Below are positions 28,488-38,216 of a stretch of 64,000 bases of DNA, piece after piece. A program made the position numbers and the translations under genes. The notes beneath the pieces were generated by a model. It was not told where the DNA came from and searched no databases. It worked only from the letters and a program-made list of their open reading frames with translations. Origin of the DNA: Xenophilus sp. Marseille-Q4582 (GTDB taxonomy: Bacteria; Pseudomonadota; Gammaproteobacteria; Burkholderiales; Burkholderiaceae_C); assembly GCF_916700565.1 (NCBI RefSeq), contig NZ_CAKAKO010000006.1, forward strand, positions 620,001-684,000, read 5' to 3'. The stretch's first letter is position 1. Each line of letters begins with the position of its first letter.

Positions 28488-29447
28488 ATGAAGCGATGGA
28501 CCTTTCTTGCGACAGCCGCGGCCTTCTGCGCCCTGCTGGCCGGCGGCTGTTCCACCCTCGATGAACGCCAGCGCGAATGGATCTTCCAGCCCAGCGACCG
28601 CAGCTGGGGCAACAGCGCGGCCATGACAGAGGGCATGGAGGACATCTGGATCGACTTCAAATCTCCCTCCACCGGCCAGCCGGCGCGGCTGCACGGCCTC
28701 TGGTACGGCGACGCGCCCACCTCGCCCGAGACACCGGTCATGCTGTACCTGCATGGCGCGCGCTTCAACGTGGCGGGCTCTGCGCCGCGCATCCGCCGCA
28801 TGCACGAGCTGGGCTTTTCCGTGCTCGCCATCGACTACCGCGGCTTCGGCAAGAGCACGCAGGCCCTGCCATCGGAGCTTTCCGCGCGCGAAGACGCCCG
28901 GGCCGCCTGGGACTGGCTGGCCCGGAAGTACCCGAAACAGCGCCGCTACATCTTCGGCCATTCGCTGGGCGGGGCCATCGGCATCGACCTGGCCGCGCAG
29001 GTCAAGGACGAGTCGGGCACCATCGTGGAAGGCACCTTCACCTCCATCGCCGACGTGGTGAGCAGCTTCAAGTGGGGCTGGCTGCCCTTCAGCGCGCTGG
29101 TCACGCAGCGCTTCGAATCGCTCAACAAGGTCAAGTCCATCGAATCGCCGCTCCTGGTGGTGCATGGCTCCAACGACACACTGATCAACCCCACGCTGGG
29201 CAAGAAGCTGTACGACGCGGCCACCACGCCCAAGCTCTTCGTGCTGGTCGAAGGTGGCTCGCACCACAGCACCAACTCGATCGGCGAGCTGCAGTACCGC
29301 ACCGCGCTGAGCCAGCTCTTCGACATGAAGGGACGCCCGACGGTCCCGCCGCCCGGGCCGGCCGAGCCGCCGCAGGCCGTCCAGGCCGCGCCGCAGGCGG
29401 CGCCCGCCGGCGGCGCAGGCCTCGCGGTCCGCACGCGCGCCGGCTGA
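28488..29447 (+). CDS. Alpha/beta-hydrolase lipoprotein
   Basis: A 319-residue predicted lipoprotein: signal segment FLATAAAFCALLAGGC with lipobox LAGGC. The body is an alpha/beta-hydrolase. The oxyanion-side segment is VMLYLHGARFNVAG, the nucleophile elbow FGHSLGGAIGID, the acid in VVHGSNDTLINP and the histidine in EGGSHHSTNSIG. This arrangement resembles BEM46/lysophospholipase-like serine hydrolases. The substrate is unknown. The C-terminus is Pro/Ala-rich. The start at 28488 begins the signal peptide; a TTG at 28473 is open but less likely. The preceding 286 bases hold no gene I can support. Confidence 0.8.
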   Translation: MKRWTFLATAAAFCALLAGGCSTLDERQREWIFQPSDRSWGNSAAMTEGMEDIWIDFKSPSTGQPARLHGLWYGDAPTSPETPVMLYLHGARFNVAGSAPRIRRMHELGFSVLAIDYRGFGKSTQALPSELSAREDARAAWDWLARKYPKQRRYIFGHSLGGAIGIDLAAQVKDESGTIVEGTFTSIADVVSSFKWGWLPFSALVTQRFESLNKVKSIESPLLVVHGSNDTLINPTLGKKLYDAATTPKLFVLVEGGSHHSTNSIGELQYRTALSQLFDMKGRPTVPPPGPAEPPQAVQAAPQAAPAGGAGLAVRTRAG

Positions 29448-29510
29448 CGCGGCCGCCCGCCGCCGCCCCGGCCCGGCGAGGGCGCGCGCCCATTTGCTAC
29501 CCTCGGGCGG

Positions 29511-30839
29511 ATGCCCGCGCCGCCGCCCCTGTCTCCCCCGCTTTCCGAATCGGCCCCTCCGGACGCCCCTGCCCCTTCCCGCCGCGCCAGCCCGGCCGGC
29601 CGGCCGGCCCGCGCGGACGCACGCGCCCGCATGCCCCCGGCGCTCGTCGTGCTGCTGCTGGCCCTGCTGCTGGGCATCCAGCCCGTCACCACCGACCTCT
29701 ACCTGCCGACCCTGCCCGCGCTCACGCAGGCCCTGGGCGGCAGCGTGTCGCAGGCGCAGCTCACGCTCACGGCGCTGCTGCTGGCCTTCGGCGGCGCGCA
29801 ACTGGTGTTCGGCGCGCTCTCGGACCGCTTCGGCCGCCGCCCGGTGCTGCTGATGGGCATGGGCGCCTACGTGCTCGCCGCGCTGGCCACGGCCGCGGCC
29901 CCGTCCATCGAGGTGCTGATCGCCGCGCGCACCGTGCAGGGCGCCGCCATGGGCGCGGCCGTGATGGTGGCGCGCGCCATGGTGCGCGACCTGTACCCGC
30001 CGACCGAGGGCGCGCGCGTCATGTCGCGCGCACTCACGGGCCTGGGCGTGATCGCCTGCCTGTGCGCGCCCCTGGGCGGGCTGGTGTCCGGCCTCTGGGG
30101 CTGGCGTGCCGCGCTGCTGAGCACGGCGCTGTTCGGCAGCTTCGCCTTCGCGCTGGTCGCACTGCGCTTCCGTGAAACGCTGGGCCGGCCCGATCCGGCG
30201 GCGCTGCAGCCGGCGCGCCTGGCCGCCACCTGGGCCGGCATGCTGCGCCACCCCGTGTTCACGAGCTTCACGGCCCTGACCAGCGCCGCCTATGCGCTGC
30301 TGTTCACCTTCCTGGCCTCTTCTTCCTTCGTGTTCATCGAGGTGCTGGGGCTGAGCAAGCCGGCCTACGGGATGGTGATGCTGTGGAATTCGCTCTCGTA
30401 CATCGGCGGCACCTTCCTGTGCCGGCGCTGGCTGCCACGGCATGGCATCCGCGGCACGGTCGCGCGGGCGGGGGCGCTGTCGCTGGTCGGCGGTGCGCTC
30501 ATGGGCGCACTGGCGCTGGCCGGCGTGCAGACCGTGTGGGCCATCGTGGCGCCGCTCACCCTGGTGATGCTGGCCCATGGCGTGCACCAGCCCTGCGGCC
30601 AGACCGGCGCCATCGGTCCCTTCCCGCAGGCCGCGGGCGCGGCCTCGGCGCTCAATGGCTTCATGCAGATGGTGGTGGCCTTCGGCGTAGGTGCCTGGCT
30701 GGGCGTGGCGCTGGAAGACCGCAGCACGAAGCCGCTGGCGCTGGGCATCGCCTTCTGGGGCGGCGTGCTGGCGCTGCTGGCCTGGACGGTGGTGCGCCGC
30801 CACGCCGGCGGCCCAGCCGCCCAAGGGCGCACCCCATGA
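29511..30839 (+). CDS. Bcr/CflA-type MFS drug exporter
   Basis: A 442-residue 12-helix major facilitator. The Bcr/CflA signature is seen at [18 protein letters not shown] in helix 1 and in the loop [14 protein letters not shown] between helices 2 and 3. The motif C region of helix 5 reads [17 protein letters not shown]. Members export chloramphenicol, bicyclomycin and other compounds by proton antiport. The first 40 residues are Pro/Ala/Arg-rich and may be mis-assigned; an ATG at 29631 would start right at the first helix. Its stop overlaps miaA by ATGA, so drug exporter and tRNA-modification gene share a message. Confidence 0.85.
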   Translation: MPAPPPLSPPLSESAPPDAPAPSRRASPAGRPARADARARMPPALVVLLLALLLGIQPVTTDLYLPTLPALTQALGGSVSQAQLTLTALLLAFGGAQLVFGALSDRFGRRPVLLMGMGAYVLAALATAAAPSIEVLIAARTVQGAAMGAAVMVARAMVRDLYPPTEGARVMSRALTGLGVIACLCAPLGGLVSGLWGWRAALLSTALFGSFAFALVALRFRETLGRPDPAALQPARLAATWAGMLRHPVFTSFTALTSAAYALLFTFLASSSFVFIEVLGLSKPAYGMVMLWNSLSYIGGTFLCRRWLPRHGIRGTVARAGALSLVGGALMGALALAGVQTVWAIVAPLTLVMLAHGVHQPCGQTGAIGPFPQAAGAASALNGFMQMVVAFGVGAWLGVALEDRSTKPLALGIAFWGGVLALLAWTVVRRHAGGPAAQGRTP

Positions 30840-31827
30840 GCACGGCCGCCGCTGCGCCCTGCATCGCCCTGGCCGGCCCCACGGCCAGCGGCAAGACCGC
30901 GGCCGCGCTGGCCGCCGCCGCCTCGCTGGCGCGCACGCAGCCGGTGGAAATCGTCAGCGTCGATTCGGCCCTGGTCTACCGCGGCATGGACATCGGCAGC
31001 GCCAAGCCCAGCGCGGCCGAGCGCGCGGCCGTGCCGCACCACCTGATCGACACGCTCGACCCCACCCAGAGCTACAGCGCCGCCGCCTTCGTGGCCGACG
31101 CCGTGCGGCTGGTGGGCGAGATCCGCGCACGCGGCGCGCTGCCGCTGCTGGTGGGCGGCACCATGCTGTACTTCAAGGCGCTGATGGAAGGCCTGGACGC
31201 CATGCCCGCCGCCGACGCCGAGGTGCGCGCGCAGATCGATGCCGAGGCCGCCGACGAAGGCTGGCCCGCGATGCATGCGCGCCTGGCCGAAGTGGACCCG
31301 GCCACCGCGGCCCGCCTGGCGCCGCACGACAGCCAGCGCATCCAACGCGCGCTGGAGGTGTGGCGCACCAGCGGCCAGCCGCTGTCGCACTTCCACCAGC
31401 GCGCCCAGACCCCGCAGCCCGCGCTGGCCCTGCACCTGATCTCGCTGGAACCGATCGACCGCGCCTGGCTGCATGCGCGCGTGGCGCAGCGCTTCGACGC
31501 CATGCTGGAGGCCGGCTTCCTCGAGGAGGTGCGCACCTTGCGCGCGCGCGGCGACCTGAACCTAGAACTGCCGTCCATGCGCTGCGTGGGCTACCGCCAG
31601 GCCTGGGAGATGTTCGACGCGCTGGCCGCCCAGGGCGGCCGCGCACCAGATGCCGCCGATCTGGCCACCCTGCGCGAGCGCGGCATCGCCGCCACGCGCC
31701 AGCTGGCCAAGCGCCAGATCACCTGGCTGCGCAGCATGCGCGCGCGGCAGATCATCGCGGCCGACGCGAGCGACGCGCTGGTGCAGGCCGTGGCCGCCGT
31801 GCATGCGGCGCGCAAGGCGCAGCAGCC

Positions 31828-31831
<4 letters not shown>
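30836..31831 (+). CDS. miaA: tRNA dimethylallyltransferase
   Basis: A 331-residue MiaA, which adds a dimethylallyl group to A37 of tRNAs reading UNN codons. Visible are the P-loop [32 protein letters not shown] (with the catalytic Asp), [19 protein letters not shown], and [15 protein letters not shown]. The tRNA-binding C-terminus includes [11 protein letters not shown] and [14 protein letters not shown]. It overlaps the upstream exporter and the downstream ABC gene by four bases each, forming a tight translationally coupled set. Confidence 0.95.
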
Positions 31832-32526
<695 letters not shown>

Positions 32527-33100
32527 CGGGGAAGACGCAGGAGCTCAGGTGACCACGCCAGGCCCCATCCCCACCCGATACGCAGACGGCGACGCTGCGC
32601 CTTTCAAGGCATAGGCTTTCACCTGCCGCTCGCGGTAAATGCGTGGCTTGTGCGATGAGATGGTGCGGACGTTGCGAGCTCGCCCGTGTCGGCCGGGTTG
32701 TGGCGCAGCGCGGCGACGGCGTCGCGGCCGTTGTGCAGCACTTCGCCCGCCTCTTCGAGGAAGATGGCCTGCAGGTCGTCTTCGTCGAGTTCGCCAGTCG
32801 AGCGCCAGCCCGGCTGGTCTTCAGCGTGGCCGACGCGCCCAGCGCCTCAAACGGCTCGGTGCTGGCATCCAGCACCAGACGCCTGATGACCGACACCGAC
32901 GGGCCCACCGCCTCCCCATGCGCGAGGGATGTGACCTGCAGGCGCTGTGCGTCGGTGGCCGCGGCGTCGCCGTGTACGTCGGAGCTTCGCTGCACGGCGC
33001 GGGCCGCCCACTGCGCCAGTGCGTTCGCCGCGTAGGCGGCGGCATGCGCGCGGCAGCTTGGCGTAGAGTGGCCGCTTTGGCCCGCCCACCCCAACCGCCC
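32527..33100. other. Gene-free gap with decayed sequence
   Basis: A 574-base stretch after the ABC ATPase without an intact gene. Its left part contains a fragment resembling an Hpt domain on the minus strand (32650-32846), described separately. The part from 32850 to 33060 stays open on both strands but shows no family resemblance I can defend. Nothing else is seen. Confidence 0.6.
32650..32846 (-). pseudogene. Remnant of an Hpt-domain (CheA/ChpA-like) histidine kinase gene
   Basis: Reading minus from 32846, one frame gives GELDEDDLQAIFLEEAGEVL followed by HNGRDAVAALRHNPADTGEL. This closely resembles the first helices of a ChpA/PilL-type Hpt domain. In intact proteins the next residues are VRRAFHTLKGS with the phospho-histidine. 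Here the resemblance continues only after a frame change (VRTISSHK) and then breaks off before the histidine. The frame is also closed upstream by a TGA at 32847-32849. No start codon or ribosome-binding site is associated. I read it as a short decayed fragment. The match is by eye and could be coincidental. Confidence 0.4.
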
Positions 33101-33925
33101 ATGACCGCCACGCCCCCCACCGACCGTTGGATCGAACACGCGCAGGGCCGCCTCTTCGCACGTCGCTGGCAAGGCAGCGACGCGCAGGCCGCGCCCCTGC
33201 TGCTCTTTCACGATTCGCTGGGCGCGGTGGAACTGTGGCGCGACTTCCCCGCCGCATTGGCCGAGGCGACCGGCCGCAGCGTCGTGGCCTATGACCGGCT
33301 GGGCTTTGGCCGTTCCGACGCGCGCAGTGGCCTGCCGCCGCTGGACTTCGTGGTCGACGAATCACGCAGCTACCTGGACGCACTGCTGACCCAGTTGGGC
33401 ATCACCCGCTTCGTGGCGCTGGGCCACAGCGTGGGCGGTGGCATGGCCATCGAGACGGCGGTGCAAAGGCCCGAAGCCTGCGAGGCGCTGATCGTCATCG
33501 CGGCGCAGATCTTCCCCGAGGCCCACACGCTGGACGGCATCCGCGCCGCGGCGCCGCATGTGCGTTCGCCCGAGCAGGTTCAGAAGCTGGCCCGCTACCA
33601 CGGCGACAAGGCCGAATGGGTCTTGAGCGCCTGGATCGACCGCTGGCTGGACCCGGCCTTCGCCACCTGGACGCTGAAGGCGCGGCTGCCGCAGGTGCGC
33701 TGCCCCATGCTGGCGCTGTACGGCTCGAAGGATGAATACTGCAGCGCCATGCACGGCCAACTCATCTGGCAGCAGACCGCGGGCCGCGCCACCGTGCAAA
33801 CGCTGGACGGCCTGGGCCATGTGCCGCACCGTGAAGACCTGGGCCAGGTGACGGGCCTGATTGCCGACTTCCTGCGTATCTCGCTATCTCCACCACACAC
33901 TGATTCACGCGTGACAACGCGCTGA
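33101..33925 (+). CDS. Alpha/beta-hydrolase-fold protein
   Basis: A 274-residue soluble alpha/beta hydrolase. Elements in order are APLLLFHDSLGAVELWRDFPAALAEATGRSVVAYDRLGFGRSD, the nucleophile elbow ALGHSVGGGMAIE, the acid region LALYGSKDEYC and the histidine in LDGLGHVPHRED. This is the pattern of small esterase/haloperoxidase-like hydrolases. No signal peptide is present, so it should be cytoplasmic. Substrate unknown. It stands alone between two fragments of decayed genes inside the interval splitting the ABC ATPase from its permease. Confidence 0.85.
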   Translation: MTATPPTDRWIEHAQGRLFARRWQGSDAQAAPLLLFHDSLGAVELWRDFPAALAEATGRSVVAYDRLGFGRSDARSGLPPLDFVVDESRSYLDALLTQLGITRFVALGHSVGGGMAIETAVQRPEACEALIVIAAQIFPEAHTLDGIRAAAPHVRSPEQVQKLARYHGDKAEWVLSAWIDRWLDPAFATWTLKARLPQVRCPMLALYGSKDEYCSAMHGQLIWQQTAGRATVQTLDGLGHVPHREDLGQVTGLIADFLRISLSPPHTDSRVTTR

Positions 33926-33981
33926 CCGACCCGGCCAGCGCCCGACAGGCAGCCAGATCTCTTCATTCCGGACACGGCGCG

Positions 33982-34086
33982 GAAGTGGACGACGCGCTGG
34001 GCAATCTGGCGCAGGTCCAGCAGTCGCGCCTGACGGCGGTGGTCAACCCGTGCCTCTTCCTGGGCGGCGGTTGGCAAGCAGCGCAG
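33982..34086 (+). pseudogene. Remnant of the C-terminus of a NodT-type outer-membrane efflux protein
   Basis: Plus-strand translation across this short stretch reads VDDALGNLAQVQQSRLTAVV followed by NPCLFLGGGWQAA. It strongly resembles the last helix and the terminal LGGGW of NodT/TolC-like outer-membrane factors of RND pumps. Everything upstream is missing: the preceding 60 bases do not extend the match, and the hydrolase gene ends at 33925. There is no start codon of its own. It is most simply the tail of a deleted efflux gene. The call is by eye from the terminal motif. Confidence 0.45.
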
Positions 34087-34182
34087 ACGGCTGTAACGCA
34101 GGCCGGCTGGCCGCGCGAATCAGCGCGTTCCTGCACCCATCCGCCGGCCGCCCCGCTTTGTCGTGCGCGCCTGCGCTCAGGT

Positions 34183-37100
34183 TCAGGCGCCCCACAGCTC
34201 ATAGGCCAGTCCCTGCTGCGCCAGCTCCGGCAGCCCGATCAGCTGCGCCGTCTGAGGCAATTGCGCCACGAAGCTCAGCACCTCGGCCCGGTCCCATTGC
34301 TGCTGCGCGGCCAGCTCCAGCGCCTGTTGCATCTCCAGCTCGCTCGGCGCATACCCTGCCACGTTCTGGTACAGCAGCGTGACCAGGGCCTGCAGGCTGT
34401 CCCCGCCGGCCAGCGCGTCGAGCACCCCGTGGTTCTGTGCGTCGCGCGCCAAGGTCTCGGCATCCACTGCATCCACATAAGCCAGCACCTCGCCCACCAG
34501 CGCGCGGTCTTCGATGGCCCCCGCCCCCTTCACGGCCGCCAGCAAGCGCAGCGCCTGGCCTGCGTTGCCGTCCAGGTCCAGCGCCACCGCATGGTCGGCG
34601 AACTGCAGACGCTCCACATCGTGCAACTTGTCGCGCCCTCCATCCTGGGCCGTGCTGCGCACGGTCCAGTGGCCCTCATCGTCCTGGCTCCAGCTGTAGC
34701 GCGAAGCGTTGGCGCCATACACCACCGTATCCACCCCTGCCCCGGCCTCAAAGATGTCATCGCCCTGCTGCGCACGGAACACCTCATTGCCAGCCGAGCC
34801 GAACAGCGGACCGTCATAGGGCGTCAATGCCAGCCCTTGCTGGGCCAGAATGCCCAACCCCATGGCCTGGGCCGTCACCGGCAGTCCCGCCGCAATCTGC
34901 AGCAGTTGCGCGTTCGAATACCCGCCCCCCGCCTGAAAGGCCAGCAGATCCTGCAGCTCGGCCGCATCGGGGGCGCGGCCCACGATGTTCGTGTGCAGCA
35001 GCGTCAGCAAGGCCGCAGGCTCGGCACCACCCGCCAAGGCCGCCAGCAGCCCCAGGTTGTCGGCCACCTGGGCCACCGGGCCCAGCTTCAGGGCATCGAC
35101 ATAGGCCACGGCTTCACCGACCAATCGCGGGTTGTCCAGGCCGGCCCGGCCCCACAGCGAGAACACGAGCAGCGCGGCCTGCGCCGCCGATGCACCCAGT
35201 CCACCGCCGGCCAGGTCCAGTGCGACCGCGCCATCGTCAAAGACCAGGCGCTCGATGCCCGGCAAGGGCGTGGCGCTGCTGCCGGCGGCGGTGCGGATGC
35301 CCCACACGCCGTCGTCGGCGCGTTGCAGCACATAGTCGTTGCGATCCCCAGCGTAGCGAACCCAGTCGATGTGCGGCGTGGCCACTGCGGGTGCGGGCGG
35401 GACCGGCGGTGGGGGTGGCTGAGGTGCAGGGGGTTGCGGCGCAGGGGGTTGTGGCGCCGGCGGCTGCGGTGCTGGTGGCGGTGGCGGTGGCGCCGGTGGC
35501 TGCGGGGCAGAAGTGGCCGTCAGCACATAGTCCTGCGTCACCTGCTCGATGCCATCGCTGAGCGTCAGATGGATCGCTGCCGCGCCCGCCGCTGTGGCGG
35601 TGAATGTGGCGTGGGCGACTGCGGCATTGATCTGCGCCGCCGTGCCCGTGATCTGGATGCCGGGCGTGGCCGAGTCGGCATCCGTCAGGCCGTTCAGCGC
35701 GCCGCCGGTCGGGGTGAGCGTCAGCGTCAGTGGCACGTCGGCGCCATCGGGGTCCGAGACCGTGAAGTCCGCCAGCGCAGCGGCCAGCCCCACCGTCACG
35801 CCCAATGGCAGGGTGGGCACGCCGGTCAGCACCGGCGCATCGTTGACGGGCGTGATGTCCAGGCTGGCGGTTCCGGCGACCGTGTCCGTGCCATCGGTGA
35901 TGTCGTAGCTGAAGCTGACGCCGGTGTCGTCGTTGGGTGCCGGTGTGAAGCTCCAGGTGCCGTTGCCGTTGTCCACCAGCATGCCATTGCCGCTGGAGAT
36001 CACCAGGCCAGTGGCCGTGAGGCTGTCGCCCTCCACATCGCTGGCGTGGACCAGCAGCTCGGCCTGGGTGATGGTGCGCGCGCCGCTGTCTTCGGCGATC
36101 GCGTCCAGGGTCACTGGGGAGGTGGTTGGAGCCGAGTTGATGGCCGTGATGTTGACCACCGTGCTGCCAATGGCCGTTTGTGCGCCGCCGCTGCCTTGGG
36201 CGCTTGAGTTGCCGTCGCTGAAGACCCAGTCCAGCGTGACGCTGGCGGGCGGGGTGTTGCTGATGTTGGCATAGGTCAGCGAGCTCAGGGCGGCGTTCAC
36301 GCGCGCCTGGGTGGCCTGGTCATTGAAGGTGATGGCCAGCGTGCCACCCGACTGGGTGTAGCTGCCGATGACGGTGCCGGAGAATTCGACGTTGCCGCTG
36401 CCGTTGCCCGTGAAGCTCAAGGCGCCGCTGGCACCGAAGACGTCTTGCGCATCGGCAGCGCCGCTGCGTGCCAGCGTGAGGCTGGCGCCTGCATAGTGGC
36501 CCTGGGCGGCCAGTTCGGCGTCGAAGATGGCCACCGATGCGTCCAGCACCACGGGCGCGGCGCCTTCGGTGTAGCTCACCGTGCCGCCCAGGGTGTCGAG
36601 CGGGTTGGGCGGGGCGTTGAAGCTCGTGTCCAGGCTGCCGTCGGCGTTCAGGCGGATCAGGCTGAAGTCGTTGTTGTTGCTGCCGTTGTCGCTGTACCCG
36701 GCCACCACGATCTTGCCGTCGGGCTGCAGGGTGACGCTGTGGCCACGGTCATCGCCGCTGCCCACAGGCACCAGCAGCTTGCCGTCGTCGCCGAAGCCGC
36801 TGTCCAACGTGCCATTGGCGTTCAGGCGGATCAGGCTGAAGTCTTTGCCGTTGCTGCCGTTGTCGCTGTGCCCGGCCACCACGATCTTGCCGTCGGGCTG
36901 CAAGGTGACGCTGTAGGCTTCGTCAGTGCCGCTGCCCACGGACACCAGCAGCTTGCCTTGATTGCCAAATGCGGTGTCCAGCGTGCCGTCGGCGTTCAGG
37001 CGGATCAGGCTGAAGTCGTCGTTGCCGCCGTTCAAGCTGGTCCCGGCCACCACGATCTTGCCGTCGGGTTGCAGGGCGACGCTGTACCCAATGTCTATGC

Positions 37101-37866
37101 TGCTACCCACGGGCATCAGCAGCTTGCCTTGATTGCCAAAGCCGGTGTCCAGCGTACCTTCGGCGTTCAGGCGGATCAGGCTGAAGTCCCAGTCGATGCT
37201 GCCGTTGAGGCTGAACCCGGCCACCACGATCTTGCCGTCGGGCTGCAGAGCGACGCTGTACCCCATGTCTGCGCTGCTGCCCACAGGCGCCAGCAGCTTG
37301 CCGTCGTCGCCAAAACTGGTGTCCAGCGTGCCATTGGCGTTCAGGCGGATCAGGCTGAAGTCGCTGTTGCTGACGCCCGAGCTGGTCCCGGCCACCACGA
37401 TCTTGCCGTCGGGCTGCAAGGTGACGCTGTTGGCGTGGTCATGGCTGCTGCCCACGGGCACTAGCAGCTTGCCTTGATTGCCCAAACCGGTGTCCAGCGT
37501 GCCGTCGGCGTTCAGGCGGATCAGGCTGAAGTCGTTGTTGTTGCTGCCGTTCCAGCTAAACCCGGCCACCACGATCTTGCCGTCGGGCTGCAGCGTGACG
37601 CTGGAGGCCTGGTCAGTGCTGCTGCCCACGGACACCAGCAGCCTGCCGTCTTCGCTGAAGCTGGTGTCCAACGTGCCATTGGCGTTCAGGCGGATCAGGC
37701 TGAAGTCTTCGCGGTTGAAGCCGTTCCAGCTGTACCCGGCCACCACGATCTTGCCGTCGGGCTGCAGGGTGACGCTGTGCGCCTCGTCAGCGCCGCTGCC
37801 CACGGGGACCAGCAGCGTGCCCGTGCCCGTGGGCACGGCGAAGGTGGGCGCGGTGTTACTGGTCAT
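34183..37866 (-). CDS. Large delta-60-repeat, cadherin-like, DUF4214-like surface or secreted protein
   Basis: A 1227-residue protein without signal peptide. Residues 16-417 are seven copies of a 56-58 residue beta-propeller-type delta-60 repeat with core LQPDGKIVVAG and DFSLIRLN. About 418-800 are Ig/cadherin-like segments (DAIAEDSGARTITQAELL, FTPAPNDDTGVSFSYDITDG, PVNDAPVLTGVPTL). A run of Pro/Gln/Ala follows (35380-35510). The C-terminal third holds two copies of a module with LVGEAVAYVDAL and LVTLLYQNVAGYAPSELE, resembling DUF4214. One degenerate RTX-like patch is present (GPLFGSAGNEVFRAQQGDDIFEAG). Lack of a Sec signal plus this layout suggests type I secretion, but no secretion genes are adjacent. 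GGAGCTC precedes the start at 37866. Confidence 0.8.
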   Translation of the reverse strand: MTSNTAPTFAVPTGTGTLLVPVGSGADEAHSVTLQPDGKIVVAGYSWNGFNREDFSLIRLNANGTLDTSFSEDGRLLVSVGSSTDQASSVTLQPDGKIVVAGFSWNGSNNNDFSLIRLNADGTLDTGLGNQGKLLVPVGSSHDHANSVTLQPDGKIVVAGTSSGVSNSDFSLIRLNANGTLDTSFGDDGKLLAPVGSSADMGYSVALQPDGKIVVAGFSLNGSIDWDFSLIRLNAEGTLDTGFGNQGKLLMPVGSSIDIGYSVALQPDGKIVVAGTSLNGGNDDFSLIRLNADGTLDTAFGNQGKLLVSVGSGTDEAYSVTLQPDGKIVVAGHSDNGSNGKDFSLIRLNANGTLDSGFGDDGKLLVPVGSGDDRGHSVTLQPDGKIVVAGYSDNGSNNNDFSLIRLNADGSLDTSFNAPPNPLDTLGGTVSYTEGAAPVVLDASVAIFDAELAAQGHYAGASLTLARSGAADAQDVFGASGALSFTGNGSGNVEFSGTVIGSYTQSGGTLAITFNDQATQARVNAALSSLTYANISNTPPASVTLDWVFSDGNSSAQGSGGAQTAIGSTVVNITAINSAPTTSPVTLDAIAEDSGARTITQAELLVHASDVEGDSLTATGLVISSGNGMLVDNGNGTWSFTPAPNDDTGVSFSYDITDGTDTVAGTASLDITPVNDAPVLTGVPTLPLGVTVGLAAALADFTVSDPDGADVPLTLTLTPTGGALNGLTDADSATPGIQITGTAAQINAAVAHATFTATAAGAAAIHLTLSDGIEQVTQDYVLTATSAPQPPAPPPPPPAPQPPAPQPPAPQPPAPQPPPPPVPPAPAVATPHIDWVRYAGDRNDYVLQRADDGVWGIRTAAGSSATPLPGIERLVFDDGAVALDLAGGGLGASAAQAALLVFSLWGRAGLDNPRLVGEAVAYVDALKLGPVAQVADNLGLLAALAGGAEPAALLTLLHTNIVGRAPDAAELQDLLAFQAGGGYSNAQLLQIAAGLPVTAQAMGLGILAQQGLALTPYDGPLFGSAGNEVFRAQQGDDIFEAGAGVDTVVYGANASRYSWSQDDEGHWTVRSTAQDGGRDKLHDVERLQFADHAVALDLDGNAGQALRLLAAVKGAGAIEDRALVGEVLAYVDAVDAETLARDAQNHGVLDALAGGDSLQALVTLLYQNVAGYAPSELEMQQALELAAQQQWDRAEVLSFVAQLPQTAQLIGLPELAQQGLAYELWGA
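36616..37821 (-). repeat. Seven tandem delta-60 repeats in the large protein gene
   Basis: Seven direct repeats of 168-174 bases encode residues 16-417. Each begins with G[KRT]LL[VAM]xVGS and contains PDGKIVVAG. Units 1, 2, 4 and 6 have 58 residues, 3 and 5 have 57, and the last has 56. Similarity is high at the DNA level (the antisense phrase CGATCTTGCCGTCGGG recurs), so copy number may vary between strains. Confidence 0.85.
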
Positions 37867-38216
37867 GCAGAGCTCCGTGAATGAATGGACAAAAGCAGTC
37901 AAAGCGCAAGAGCGCCGGTGCATGCGCCCCCGGGAGAACGGCCCTAAGCGCTGATGTGTTGATGTTCGGCGAGGGGCTTCACAAGGTAAATCACCAGAAC
38001 TAGTGATATTGCGGGTCTCGATTGCTCACCGCCCTGCAAGCGCCGCAGTTGAAGGCTCCACCCAGGGGGCCGAGGTGATGGCTCATGTGATTTCTTCAGC
38101 CATCGCGCCTGATCTCCGCCCGGCCGGTGTGGCGTTCCGAGCGGCGCGGTCATGCGCGGGTCGCCACGCAAGCCCGGGCAACCGGGCGCGCGGGCCGGCG
38201 CCCCCATAGCACCGCT
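37867..38216. other. 350-base leader region upstream of the large repeat protein gene
   Basis: No gene is supported between the histidine kinase stop and the large protein start. It contains the 18-bp dyad at 37990-38007 and, just around it, an AT-richer stretch (37965-38015) suited to a promoter on the minus strand. The rest shows no structure I can defend. Confidence 0.6.
37990..38007. promoter_or_regulatory. Eighteen-bp dyad upstream of the large repeat protein gene
   Basis: ATCACCAG-AA-CTAGTGAT: arms match in seven of eight positions around a two-base centre. It lies 124-141 bases upstream of the start at 37866. A related dyad precedes the response regulator gene (40926-40943); aligned in the same orientation relative to the downstream gene the two agree in 14 of 18 positions. 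A binding site for the NarL-type regulator is a reasonable guess. Confidence 0.5.

Noticed and set aside
25967-28831. A 954-codon minus-strand open frame across mutL
   Set aside because: Compositionally biased His/Gly/Ala/Arg translation with no domain; mutL on the plus strand is complete and conserved.
32643-33035. A 130-codon plus-strand frame as a small protein gene
   Set aside because: Cys/Arg/Ala-biased translation with no start signals; the better reading on the minus strand resembles an Hpt fragment.
34742-34830. RTX calcium-binding nonapeptide array in the large repeat protein
   Set aside because: Only one degenerate GxxGxDxx-like patch is present (GSAGNEVFRAQQGDDIFEAG); not enough for an RTX block.
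36445-37954. Repetitive plus-strand frames and regular spacing that could suggest a CRISPR-like array
   Set aside because: The periodicity is 168-174 bases and corresponds exactly to in-frame delta-60 protein repeats on the minus strand; repeat and spacer lengths do not fit CRISPR.
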